From the NCBI GenBank assembly GCA_947396885.1, contig OX377204.1, forward strand, positions 49,587,139-49,651,138: a DNA stretch of 64,000 bases, in the 5' to 3' direction. Position numbers and translations under genes: made by a program. Below, piece after piece: positions 49,801-56,446 of this stretch (within the stretch, counting starts at the first letter, position 1; every line of letters starts with the position of its first letter). The notes under the pieces were generated by a model. That model worked only from the letters and a program-made list of their open reading frames with translations, had not been told where the DNA came from and ran no database searches. This DNA is from Heligmosomoides polygyrus polygyrus (lineage: Eukaryota > Nematoda > Chromadorea > Rhabditida > Heligmosomidae).

Positions 49801-52800
49801 TGCTGCTCTGCCAGTTTCCTCAGTTCGTCTAAGGATATCGCTGTCGGTCGACCAGAGCGAGACTCCTGTTCTCGCTTCCGAAGAGCTCGAACCAGCTATA
49901 CACAGACCGTACAGAAGGAGCTTCAGAGCCGAATACACGATACAATTTTGATAGGCTTCTGCAGCAGAGTGCCCAGATTCAAACTCGTAAAGGAGTACGT
50001 ATCTAATTTGGGTAGACAGTTCAGCCATCGAACAGTGAAATAGGCAGGGAAGACGGAGCTTGATATGTTATGCAGATACAACATGATAGTGTCCTTATAT
50101 AGCTCTTATGTTGAAATCTTCAGAACATTCCTTAGAAAAATCTGGTGTACTGCGAAGTTTTCTGCAGATACTTTCTAGACACCCCACTGTACATATAATT
50201 ACCCAAGTTAATAATTACCCAGGTTTAATTACCCAAGTTTGAGAGTAGTGATGTCTGCTGTGGCCGAGGCTGAGATGAAAGCGGGACATCTTCCTGCGGA
50301 GCGTGTCGGAGGACGCCGAGTCGTGAACAAGAAGGACCGCAGACAGTCGGAAACGGAACGAACTTCATCTGAGAGTTCTGAGGAAGCTGGTCGTGAAGTG
50401 GTCGAGAAGGACAGCAGTCTACCAGCACAGATGGAGAAGTCGTATCCGACGAGTGCAGTGAGACAAGCCCATGACAAACCTATGCCTACTCATCAGGCTC
50501 GCCACGATCATCCTGTGTCTCTCGCCAGTGGTCATGTCTTTCAACCAAAGAAAAACTGCTAGAGGGACGTATCCAGCACCACCCGGTCGACTAGCCATTG
50601 TTTCGCGGACTTCTGGCACCGTCACGATGTCCCTGCTATTCACTGAATAGCCGAGAAAACGTCTCTGCATTCTAGAGAGCAGCCGTTCGTTGTTTTGTAT
50701 ATCCTATCCCGCAGAGCACCACTTTTATATCATTTTTGAACTTAAACCGTGTAATGTACTTTTTTATGTCTAGCTGTTCCGGTGCACATTCCATGTACAT
50801 CCTTTTCGTTTATGGGTCTGTACATTATGGATTATGGATATCAGCAATGCCCCCGACCCGTCTCCCGTAAGTGTATAGAGTGGTGAGGAACAACTACACG
50901 GCAAGACGAAGAATCACACGAGGTGGATAAAATATGCAGTACTTGGTAACAGTTAGCTGAAATATTGAAAGTGGGGAGAAGAATAAAAAGCAGTGTATAA
51001 GGAAATTCGAAGAACGATTAGCCTGTCTTGATGACGGGTCAAATCTATTCTTGTCAATCGTATTCGCAAATGAGGTGACAGCGAGAAACACTTCCGTAAC
51101 TAATTGAAAACATTCCAAAGAGTTCATATAGGGGAAGCATCTAATGAGAGCTTTCTCAGCGAGAAGAACGTGGTTTAATGGACGCGCGACATAACTCCAC
51201 ACACAAAACCCGCTTCTTCCACTGTTGTCAGATGATAGAGGCGAGAACGGTACCCCCACCGAAGCCAAAATGTATTATTTTTTGCAAAAAAGGGAGCAGC
51301 CCACCAAGCAAATCGCAGAGCCACCTCCGACATCGAGCCGTCGACCCCTCCCGTAAGTCTGCATCGCTATCCATTCGGTAATCCAGTCGTTGTCGCCACA
51401 GTTGCAAATGAATCACTGAAGTGTACACAGCAGCTTCGTCTAGGAAACGTCCAAACCTTTTGCAGGTTAAGTTCTGAGCACGAAAGGGCCATTCCAGGGT
51501 CACTTTTGCCTTTTAAGCCCACGCTGAAGTGATATCCTTCTTTGCCCTTTTTGGACCACCCAAGGGCATTTAGCAAAAACGGAACAACTCTGTGACCCTC
51601 GTCCTATGACCTACAAGACCATATAGGTCTCTTTCAAAATCTCCGGACCGAGCTCACTGACCTCCATTGTTAGACCTACCTGTAACCATTTTTCGTTTAC
51701 CGTTTTATTAGTCACTTGAGATAACCACTGTATAAACATGAAATCACTCCGCTTCGCAGAGTGGCCTTACGAAGTCTGAAGCGTACTGGTCATAAGTGTA
51801 TGCGTCAGGACAATCGAAACATGGGAGGGGGGGGGGCCTTTCCACCGCAACCAGAGCAACTTCGACTGACCAGTAGACACAGGTAGTATTGGGCTGGAAC
51901 TGCAAGCGATCTATAGCATATCCTATGGAAACCACATCGGACACCGTTTCCGTGACACGTCAGTTTGGCTCACTGAAGAAGGTTGCGAAACCTCTCGATA
52001 AAGAGCTGTAGAACGTTTCCGCCAATCTAATTTTTTTCACATGACGTCGAACCATCTGCACGAACATCCTGATAAATGGATTGCAGAGCAACTCGGCGGA
52101 AACGTCGGTATTTTATTCTCATATACAACTACAGTAGACCTTCACAAACACTGGGGGATGGAATGCCGAGTTGGATGGGCAGATAAAGGAATTGAAAACT
52201 ACACAGAAACTACTACCGACCGCTTCGTCTGCAACCCATTGTAGTTCACTGAAACACTACCGTATTGGTTAGTTAGTACACAATGCCCTTCTACAAAGCA
52301 GCGATATTAAGGGTGGAGTCTCCAGGACAATGAGCCAACTTCTCGTGTGCTCGAATCCAGTTCAGGTCCCAACCCCTGGGCTTAGCAAGCACTCCGTCTT
52401 CAGGGCGGGGCATTAGTGCCAGACTCCTCTCGGGCACGACTCTTCCACCATCTGTTTGCCACCGCCAATTCAGAACAATGGGAGTGGAATTACACAAGAG
52501 TTAAATAATACCGGTCTTGGTATCCTTTCACTGATCTGAAAGACGCTCTTCAATCAAAGGAGTTAACTGCGAAATTCCGCTGATTGTCAGTCATCTAACT
52601 AGGGAAGGGTTTCGACCTCCCATGGAACTTCAAATGAGACCAGGATCGCTAGAAAGAGCACGGAAAAAATCACGGCAGACGTTGGTGAGGACGCAGAGGA
52701 GTATCTCGGGTAACATTTTCCGTTCAACATGGGATGATGCTGAGTTCTGAAAGCGGCCGCTCGTCACACCACGTCCGTGACAGTTCTTCCCACTCCAGAC

Positions 52801-54350
52801 GCTTATTGCGCGACGTAGGAGACCCTCTTCTGGATCCAGATGCTCAGAAACACGCGCAGATGCCGCTGTGCCGTGCAGGAGGCTGTGCTTCCTCTTCTGC
52901 TGCAGCATCAATTGTTGAAAGGCACATTTTGTCCTCGCGGATTTCGATGAGGCGAACCCCGCGTAAGGCCCCTGTTATACTCCCGCGGAAGCTTCCGCGG
53001 GACGTCCGCGGACGGACGGTGCACCGCGGACGGTCGTCGTCGTCCCGTGGCGGCTAGCGTCGCATCGGAGCGCGTTTCCCGAGCCGAACTCCGCGGGACG
53101 ACAGCCTTCCGCGGTGCACTGCACCGCGGAAGGCTGTCGAACACCCCTCTCGTCGTCTGTTGGCGCTGATCCGCGGGCGGCGGGCGTGGCGGGCCGCAAC
53201 TAGTGGCCCGGCGCGGGGTCCCGACGCGATTTCCTCCCATCCGCGGAAGATCCTGCGGGAGTATAACAGGGGCCTAAGGGCTAACTCAATTTGTATATAG
53301 TGGTAGATGGGTTATAATGTGGGTAATTTGTGTATGGCGCATACATGTGATGGTCAGTCGCTGGGCAAGCCAGTGTTTTATACCTTCCAGGCAGGTCTAG
53401 TATCAAATCACAGAAAGCGGAGAGAAGGAGGATTTGGTTGCCCTTGGCGGCACCCGAACCAAGAAGCTGAATTGCAAGATGCGAGCCGGCCCTCCTCATA
53501 TAGCGCTACGAAGCGCCTCATGAATGGAATAACGAGAATGAACAGAGGGAAAAGGAATCATTGTGGAATGATGAGGAAGGGTGATGGAAAGGATTGCAGA
53601 GACGACATTGGTTGCTCGCCATATCGCTCACATGCCCTCCACATAAAACCCGCCTAGAAACACACAAGGTGGTCGCTCGATATCGCTTAAACTACGCCCA
53701 GGAAGCTCCAGAGATCTGTCTTAACATTAGGAAACTACCCGCAAGAAGCGTGGACGTCAATAAGGCCGGTTCCATTGCGGTCACTCAAGCCACGGATCGA
53801 ACCATTTGATAGTGAGAAGAGCTACGGGATCTATTGTTAGCCGAGAAAATGAAATAAGGATAAAGCACTATAAAGCGCGTTACTCAACACTTTTGGGATT
53901 CGCCCAACATTCTACTTCTATGGGATATCGTGGAGGCAATTTGAACAAGTATTTGGCCATACAATGACTTGCGGTGGCCAGCCGATAAACAAGTCAGCGC
54001 TTTGTCCTTCCCAGACAAGTCTGGTAGCAATTGACCGACACTGGAGGGTGTACGGCTTGGTTGGCCTGGGCGGGAAATCCGAACCAGGAACCTGGTAGCG
54101 GGCGCACGCGACAGCTGCTTGCGCCCACAGAAAACTCGGTAGTATAGTGGGGAGTATCCGCGTCTGTCAGAAAATGAAATACGGAAGGAAAAAAGGAAGA
54201 AAAGAAGAAACACACTTCTGAGCCTCGAACACTTCCCAGTTGACCGTCTGTTCCGGCTGAGTAGTCAGATCCAGCTGCCGCAGCTCGGAGCTCTCGCTAA
54301 AGAGGAAGAGTAATTGTTTGTGCCTCAGAACTTCCATTTGATCATTCAAA
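22525..54350 (-). CDS. ACBD3: ACBD3/GCP60-like Golgi protein, C-terminal nine exons (5' part not found)
   Basis: Orthologue of Golgi resident protein GCP60, a giantin-associated Golgi scaffold and adaptor. Exons on the minus strand: 54350-54216, 45254-45167, 35810-35754, 35695-35554, 25595-25474, 25348-25235, 25167-25077, 22810-22704, 22641-22525. All introns are GT-AG and every junction keeps phase, giving 324 codons including the stop. Order: coiled region ([14 protein letters not shown]), Gln-rich segment ([20 protein letters not shown], then [16 protein letters not shown]), acidic linker ([10 protein letters not shown]), then a C-terminal GOLD domain ([58 protein letters not shown]) ending YYRVYYSK. 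The wording is very close to vertebrate GCP60. The N-terminal acyl-CoA-binding domain was not found before 64000. The first listed exon could instead start at 54296, in the same phase. Large introns hold transposons and a whole F-box gene. Confidence 0.9.
23629..24885 (+). mobile_element. Full-length mariner, frameshifted transposase
   Basis: 1257-bp element in an ACBD3-like intron. Ends carry TAGGTTGGTGCATAAGTTC and its inverse, flanked by TA. The transposase starts at 23794 ([16 protein letters not shown]) with an N-terminal helix-turn-helix region ([12 protein letters not shown]), breaks near 24003, and resumes. The catalytic Asp are in TGDEKW (GAT at 24260), FQHDNARPH and [12 protein letters not shown]. 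The spacing between the second and third Asp is 34 residues (DD34D). A further frameshift lies near 24272, just after the first Asp. Length is normal for mariner. It is dead, but with few lesions. Confidence 0.9.
25077..25595 (-). other. ACBD3: ACBD3-like exons 5-7 (start of GOLD domain)
   Basis: Exon 25595-25474 (122 nt) encodes [19 protein letters not shown] and VGHGETVT. Exon 25348-25235 (114 nt) encodes [19 protein letters not shown] and GFGVYFEW. Exon 25167-25077 (91 nt) encodes [16 protein letters not shown]. Introns between them are 125 and 67 nt. Donors are GTGGGT, GTGCAG and GTGAGT, and acceptors are CTTCAG, GTTCAG and TTACAG. Confidence 0.9.
26000..27079. other. ACBD3-like intron sequence without recognised element
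   Basis: Part of the 10-kb ACBD3-like intron. Short open frames occur on both strands, but none has protein-like motifs. No clear repeat seen. Confidence 0.4.
27080..27951 (-). mobile_element. Mariner deletion derivative
   Basis: 872-bp element. Ends TTAGGGTGTCTCACACGGAATG and, inverted, TTAGGTTGTCCCACACGGAATG share an ~18-bp core and are flanked by TA. On the minus strand, transposase N-terminal sequence ([17 protein letters not shown], near 27770) is followed by a C-terminal part with [12 protein letters not shown] (second Asp) and [11 protein letters not shown]. The central third with the first catalytic Asp is missing, and stops interrupt the rest. The TIRs differ from those of the 23.6-kb mariner, so this is another subfamily. 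Confidence 0.85.
27952..28980. other. Intron sequence without recognised element
   Basis: The minus strand holds a 177-codon open frame (28896-28363), but it has no recognisable motif, no homologue I can name and no splice context, so I do not call a gene. Confidence 0.35.
28981..29842. mobile_element. TIR element with ~145-bp inverted ends
   Basis: The first ~145 bp (from TGTCAAATTGGAAACTT) and the last ~145 bp (ending CCCAATTTGACA) are imperfect reverse complements, including GAGACT, CATCTT and AAATCAAA words in the same order. The ends also contain a loose ~21-bp internal periodicity. The interior is AT-rich and non-coding. Related words (GACACCTT...CAAATCAAGTTGG) occur at 18005-18080. 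Superfamily unknown. Confidence 0.55.
29843..31239. other. Intron sequence without recognised gene
   Basis: No motif-bearing frame. A short inverted fragment of the SINE-like family F (GGGAACTGTCTCAGGCGTAT) lies near 30985. Confidence 0.4.
31240..31620 (-). repeat. tRNA-derived SINE-like repeat, family F copy 1
   Basis: The minus strand of 31341-31415 has a Pol III A box (GATGGTTCAGTGGGAAGTG) and B box (GTGTTCGATTCC). The flanks CTTACTGAACAC and CGCCTTAGACAGTTCC are shared with copy 2 at 32745-33125 in the same order and orientation. It lies in the ~10-kb ACBD3-like intron. Confidence 0.6.
32524..32542 (+). repeat. Poly(G) tract, 19 G
   Basis: Nineteen consecutive G, the longest clean tract in the window, sitting in a dispersed repeat (GTGCTGATCACGAATCTGAC) that also occurs near 15600 in the opposite orientation and, more diverged, near 48690 and 55870. 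Confidence 0.95.
32745..33125 (-). repeat. tRNA-derived SINE-like repeat, family F copy 2
   Basis: Same structure as the copy at 31240. On the minus strand the A box is GGTGGCTCAGTGGGGAGTGG and the B box GCGTTCGACTCCCG, within 32846-32925. Flanking CTTACTGAACACTC and CGCCTGAGACAGTTCC match copy 1. Confidence 0.6.
33126..35553. other. ACBD3-like intron sequence
   Basis: No gene recognised. A plus-strand tRNA-like unit lies at about 34202-34270, with A-box-like TGGCGCATTGGATAAAAGAG and B-box-like TGTGGTTCAACTC. It probably belongs to another SINE-like repeat, because GTTCCTTTTCTGCTAAACGA near 34073 recurs inverted near 35160. Confidence 0.4.
35554..35810 (-). other. ACBD3: ACBD3-like exons 3-4 (Gln-rich and acidic segments)
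   Basis: Exon 35810-35754 (57 nt) encodes 19 residues, [19 protein letters not shown], matching the Gln-rich stretch of GCP60. A 58-nt intron follows. Exon 35695-35554 (142 nt) encodes [16 protein letters not shown] through [17 protein letters not shown], with a GTAAGT donor. The next exon is almost 10 kb away at 25595. Confidence 0.9.
35811..38470. other. Region upstream of the F-box gene
   Basis: Presumed promoter side of the plus-strand F-box gene and part of the ACBD3-like intron. A C tract lies at about 37575-37584. Frames on the minus strand at 37749-38309 are open in pieces (for example [20 protein letters not shown]), with a direct repeat of TCAGAATCGCTCTGAG near 37930. I cannot assign them. 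They might be a decayed repeat. Confidence 0.35.
38522..39619 (+). other. F-box gene exons 1-6
   Basis: Exon 1 carries the F-box start and ends CTACAG|GTGAGT. Small introns of 64, 59, 58, 62 and 57 nt follow, each GT-AG. Exon 2 acceptor CTAGCAG at 38693 was chosen for phase, because a later AG (38713) breaks the frame. Exon 5 ends CCTTCG|GTGGCA, and exon 6 joins as [13 protein letters not shown]. Confidence 0.85.
38522..44972 (+). CDS. F-box and leucine-rich-repeat protein, ten exons, nested in an ACBD3-like intron
   Basis: Likely substrate-recognition subunit of an SCF ubiquitin ligase. Exons: 38522-38629, 38694-38771, 38831-38955, 39014-39158, 39221-39321, 39379-39619, 40471-40755, 41095-41204, 44647-44836, 44892-44972. 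Phases agree at every junction and give 487 codons plus TGA. Residues 1-36 are an F-box-like start ([33 protein letters not shown]). From ~100 on there are about ten leucine-rich repeats of the Cys-containing type, for example [60 protein letters not shown] and [13 protein letters not shown]. Several repeats cross exon joins cleanly, supporting the model. The intron after 41204 starts with GC. A TTGTCAG acceptor at 38471-38477 could be a trans-splice or 5' UTR site. I cannot name the exact orthologue. Confidence 0.88.
40471..40755 (+). other. F-box gene exon 7 (LRR core)
   Basis: 285 nt, phase 0 at both ends, acceptor TACTCAG and donor GTATGT. Encodes about three leucine-rich repeats, including [18 protein letters not shown] and LKRLVLSNC. 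The previous intron is 851 nt. Confidence 0.9.
41095..41204 (+). other. F-box gene exon 8, followed by a GC donor
   Basis: 110 nt after acceptor ATTTTCAG, encoding [19 protein letters not shown] through CTAIT. It ends CACCAG|GCAAGC. With the GC donor, the two trailing bases join the first base of 44647 as a Ser codon, giving [16 protein letters not shown], a continuous LRR. No nearby GT gives the same reading. Confidence 0.82.
41300..42130 (+). repeat. Repeat mosaic in F-box intron 8, including SINE-like family A pieces
   Basis: A 12-G tract lies near 41341. From about 41840 there is CCACCGACC-TTC-GGGTGGTGG (hairpin) and, at 42045-42110, a TGGTACCAGATCTGTC...GTGAGCTCTCCATCGGC segment related to family A. 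An open frame across 41512-42120 is composed of these repeats and is not called a gene. Confidence 0.45.
42690..43815 (+). pseudogene. RTE-type LINE remnant inside the GC-AG intron
   Basis: Decayed RTE reverse transcriptase pieces on the plus strand: [12 protein letters not shown] and [19 protein letters not shown] (linker, 42715-42860), [20 protein letters not shown] (RT start, ~43000), then [20 protein letters not shown] and [12 protein letters not shown] (C-terminal, 43130-43240) and WPATKDS at about 43305. The reading is cut by a SINE-like repeat (43322-43600) and resumes with [15 protein letters not shown] sequence and NMDLKVAGV near 43790. The catalytic RT core is deleted. It differs in wording from the RTE at 1140-2125, so a second RTE lineage. 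Confidence 0.75.
43322..43625 (+). repeat. SINE-like repeat, family C copy
   Basis: Begins GGGAGGTTAATGAGCG and contains GTAGTGGTTTTCAAATTTCC, TTTGGGTAGGTCA and CTTGTTAGCG. A close direct copy lies at 55412-55720, and related copies at 46710, 51315 (inverted) and 57850 (inverted). It interrupts an RTE remnant, so it inserted later. Confidence 0.65.
44647..44972 (+). other. F-box gene exons 9-10
   Basis: Exon 9 (190 nt, acceptor CGTTCAG, donor GTACGT) encodes [20 protein letters not shown] and a hydrophilic tail. A 55-nt intron ends GCTTCAG. Exon 10 encodes [17 protein letters not shown] through ITLC and TGA. The end of exon 9 after HTAL is less protein-like, so its donor is the least certain join. 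Confidence 0.75.
45067..45072 (+). promoter_or_regulatory. Polyadenylation signal of the F-box gene
   Basis: AATAAA 95 nt after the TGA stop. It lies ~95 nt before the ACBD3-like exon at 45167 (on the other strand), so the nested transcript ends just inside the host intron. Confidence 0.6.
45167..45254 (-). other. ACBD3: ACBD3-like exon 2
   Basis: 88-nt exon with acceptor TTTTTAG and donor GTACTT, encoding [20 protein letters not shown] and QQFPGQPEQ. It joins in phase with 54216 upstream and 35810 downstream. The intron to 35810 is 9356 nt and contains the whole plus-strand F-box gene, whose polyadenylation signal ends only ~95 nt from this exon. Confidence 0.92.
46150..46375 (+). repeat. 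SINE-like repeat, family A copy
   Basis: Contains CGGATTTTCCGCCCAGACCA, TCGTCTAGAAAGGATAAAAC and TCATCGGCTGGCCACTGCAA. The reverse complement of the same series occurs at 53890-54165. Short related pieces are at 18700 and 19803. Confidence 0.6.
46710..47125 (+). repeat. SINE-like repeat with tRNA-like part, family C copy
   Basis: Starts near GGGAGGTCAGTGAGATCGG, contains GCTCAGAACTTAACCTACAA and TCCTAGACGAAGCTGC, and ends with a tRNA-like block (about 47033-47106) with A-box-like TGGTAGAGTGGATAGCG and B-box GGGGTTCGATGCC. The inverted counterpart is 51315-51675. A Pol III-type head supports a SINE origin. Confidence 0.65.
47235..48062 (+). pseudogene. RTE-type LINE, C-terminal remnant
   Basis: Plus-strand frames carry a typical nematode RTE C-terminus: [20 protein letters not shown], then [45 protein letters not shown] (frame shifted near 47620), [26 protein letters not shown] and [15 protein letters not shown]. 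The last part, [11 protein letters not shown], is near 47960-48000. It is 5'-truncated, with two or more frameshifts. The subfamily is very common in strongylid nematodes by my knowledge, which supports the organism inference. Confidence 0.85.
48063..48956. other. Intron sequence with dispersed repeat pieces
   Basis: A C tract at about 48109-48122 and a repeat with CCGTGATCAGCACCCCAAAT (near 48680), related to sequences near 15600, 32475 and 55870. No gene. Confidence 0.5.
48957..50189 (-). mobile_element. Mariner element, decayed transposase
   Basis: About 1233 bp between TA dinucleotides. Ends share AGAAA(A/G)TATCTGCAGA in inverted orientation. The minus-strand transposase starts at 50028 ([20 protein letters not shown]), with pieces [17 protein letters not shown] and [11 protein letters not shown] (first Asp, near 49580), [14 protein letters not shown] (second Asp), and [13 protein letters not shown] (third Asp, DD34D type). 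At least four frameshifts or stops. It lies in the ACBD3-like intron between 45254 and 54216. Confidence 0.85.
50190..51314. other. Intron sequence without supported gene
   Basis: A frame at 50239-50562 (plus) is hydrophilic and open for 107 codons, and the opposite strand is also open. Neither shows a family motif. ATAATTACCCAAGTT is repeated near 50200-50240. No call made. Confidence 0.35.
51315..51675 (-). repeat. SINE-like repeat, family C copy (inverted)
   Basis: The reverse complement matches 46710-47125 through GCTCAGAACTTAACCTGCAA, TTTCCTAGACGAAGCTGC, CGACTGGAT and GGATAGCGATGC. The two copies are 4.6 kb apart in opposite orientation within the same intron. Confidence 0.65.
51676..52966. 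other. Intron sequence without supported gene
   Basis: Short frames only. A G tract lies near 51827. Nothing else recognised. Confidence 0.4.
52967..53274. mobile_element. PIF/Harbinger-like MITE with internal palindrome
   Basis: 308-bp GC-rich element with inverted ends GGCCCCTGTTATACTCCCGC and its reverse complement, flanked by TAA on both sides. The centre holds a 41-nt palindrome (53099-53139) with two 20-base arms around one C, CGACAGCCTTCCGCGGTGCA on one side. It has no coding capacity. The TAA duplication and GGCC-type ends fit a Harbinger-derived MITE. Confidence 0.85.
53275..53889. other. Intron sequence without supported gene
   Basis: A plus-strand frame at 53307-53657 is open for 116 codons without any motif. 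A tRNA-like or SINE piece may be present near 53430-53470 (TTGCCCTTGGCGGCACCCGA). Not called. Confidence 0.35.
53890..54165 (-). repeat. SINE-like repeat, family A copy (inverted)
   Basis: The minus strand reads GGATTTCCCGCCCAGGCCAA, ACTTGTCTGGGAAGGACAAA and TTATCGGCTGGCCACCGCAA, the same order as 46150-46375. It ends ~50 bp before the ACBD3-like exon at 54216. Confidence 0.6.
54216..54350 (-). other. ACBD3: ACBD3-like first recognised exon
   Basis: Encodes [20 protein letters not shown] then [13 protein letters not shown] and VNWEVFEAQ, ending with two bases that combine with the first base of 45254 to a Lys codon. Acceptor TTTCAG at 54351-54356. An internal CTCTTTAG at 54297 offers an alternative in-phase start. 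Upstream exons must exist, because the exon starts with a split codon. Confidence 0.7.
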
Positions 54351-56446
54351 CTGAAAGACTCGTTCCCATTCCGATACCCTGAATGCAAAGAAGAGAAATT
54401 CTTCGCTCATAATGATTAGCCAAGTTTGTTAAGCGAAAGGACAGTTCAAAAACTGGGCTTCAACATCATCTGGAACGCTCTACGCTAGAGATCCCTTGTT
54501 GTAGCATTTCTTTACCTTACGGTATGAAACTTCCTTTGTTATCGCAGAGTTTAACCTACTGTTTAAAATTGGAAATATATGTGAAGAGAATCAATCTAGA
54601 AGTCAACGAATCCTAATTATTTCGCAGACAGCAGAAAGGGAAATGCTTCGTGGTTTGAAGGGTCTGACAGCTATTCTGTTGTTGGCGATGGCCCTGTCGT
54701 CATCACAGTTGAGCAAGTCCACAATGGAATGAACCGCCTTACATACCCTGCTCCGAAACACCGAGACGAAATCCCACAAATAGAATAATTCAACAGGAGC
54801 GGCTGCAACGGCTTACAGCTGTGATGAACAAATAGGCCCGCGGAGAATGAGGAGAAAACAGGCAGGCGCGCATAGCCGGCCTCAACAAAGCATGAGGGAG
54901 CCCGTGGCAAAGGGAGGAGGGAATCGATACCCCCGGCAGAGCTGGAGCATCCCGTTAATGCAGTGGCCGTCTCACATTGCGCCGCACCTGAAGACGAACC
55001 AAGCCGAGAACGGCTTGCATCTGTGTCGAAGGCACCTAAGCTGACCGTGATTTGCGCACAACTACAAGGAGTTTCAGCTTTACAACTCCAAGAACTACCT
55101 TCCACGGGGCAGGCGAACTCAGCCGACAAGGTGGATGCCTGTTCTTCAATTTCTTTTCTAGCAGAAAAGGAACTGCCCAAGACTATAGGCCACCAAATTT
55201 TGACAAATTGAATTCCCTATCAAAAAGAGCACAGACACAGATTCCGTAACCAAACGGATTGAATACTAGGTATGATTAAGGGGGCACTAATCAATCTACG
55301 TTCGGGATGCGCCATCCACTCTACTTCTCCGGGATGTCACGGACGCGATTCGGGTGGGCATTTGGCCTATACAATGTCTGATGCGGCAGTCGATGGAAAC
55401 CTTCTCACAAGGGAGGTCACGAACTCACCGTGGCAATTTTCAAAGTGACCTATTGAGGGTTGTAGGGGATCGTCTGATAAGCACCGTAGTGGTTTTCAAA
55501 TTTCCTGCGGACATCTGGGTAGGTCAAAAATTGCAAAGAACCGCATCACTTCAGTGCGGGCCGAGAAAGCAAAACAGAGTTCTGGAACTGCGATTTCGTG
55601 GTTGTAATCTAACCTGCAAAAGGTTTGGGGCTGGAACACTCGGGGAATTACAGCGACCTCTCAATTCGCTTGTTAGCGATACAGTAACCGAAGTGCAACA
55701 AAAAGAGTACTGTGCGATGTTTGGGCGAAAAATTCGTCATCTCTTCGATCTTTGGAGTCACGACAGGACAACACTCCCGGTTGCTCTATATACAGCCCTT
55801 TACTTGCGCATACTCACCGTCACCTATAATGGTCGATAGTAACACCAAAAGCGTTGCCGGATCCGTGACCAGCACCCAATTAACCCTCAAGACAAGTCGT
55901 GAGATTTACTCCAATAGTGAGTGGATCAAAAATGATAAACTTTGTAAGAGATGGTAGAATTAGTGAAACTGACAAGAAAAATGTTCTCTATAGAAGCCCG
56001 AAGACTGATCAGTACATCTCAGAGATGGACTGAAGCAACATATTTCCGTGTTCGTAAATGAGAAACACTTTTAAAGCAAGCAGAGAACATTACAAAAGAA
56101 TCATATAGGTGTAGCAACTAACAAAAGCCTCTCCAACGAGACCAGTATGTTTTTTTTTGGAACCGGAAACACGACCGTAGCTCTATGCAACGAAAACCTG
56201 ACTTTTCCATATCCGGCAAGATGTCAAAAAAGAGAAAATGAAAACGGTGTCTGATCGTGGTCAAAACGTATTCTAACCTTTCCGAATCCAATAGCAATCC
56301 GTAAACCCTCCTCCCAGATAGGAACCCTCGCCACTCTCCTGCGAGTCCGTCGTGGTACCAGTGAATGGGTCATCTGAATGCACCCTGCAGCTTCCTTCAG
56401 GAAGCCTAACAAATTGTCGGACTTCTAACTACTATTAAAGCCTCTA
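54351..56446. other. Region upstream of first recognised ACBD3-like exon
   Basis: Further ACBD3-like exons were looked for here, and no frame with acyl-CoA-binding or Glu/Arg-rich coiled-coil character was found. Contains SINE-like pieces at 55295-55400 (family A-like, inverted) and 55412-55720 (family C). Confidence 0.4.
55412..55720 (+). repeat. SINE-like repeat, family C copy
   Basis: Direct relative of 43322-43625: GGGAGGTCACGAACTC, GTAGTGGTTTTCAAATTTCC, ATCTGGGTAGGTCAAAAATT, CGCATCAC and CGCTTGTTAGCGA in the same order. Confidence 0.65.

Noticed and set aside
50239..50670. Possible coding segment on either strand (107 and 83 codons)
   Set aside because: Both strands are open, composition is hydrophilic and no family is recognisable. 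The segment may be a repeat.
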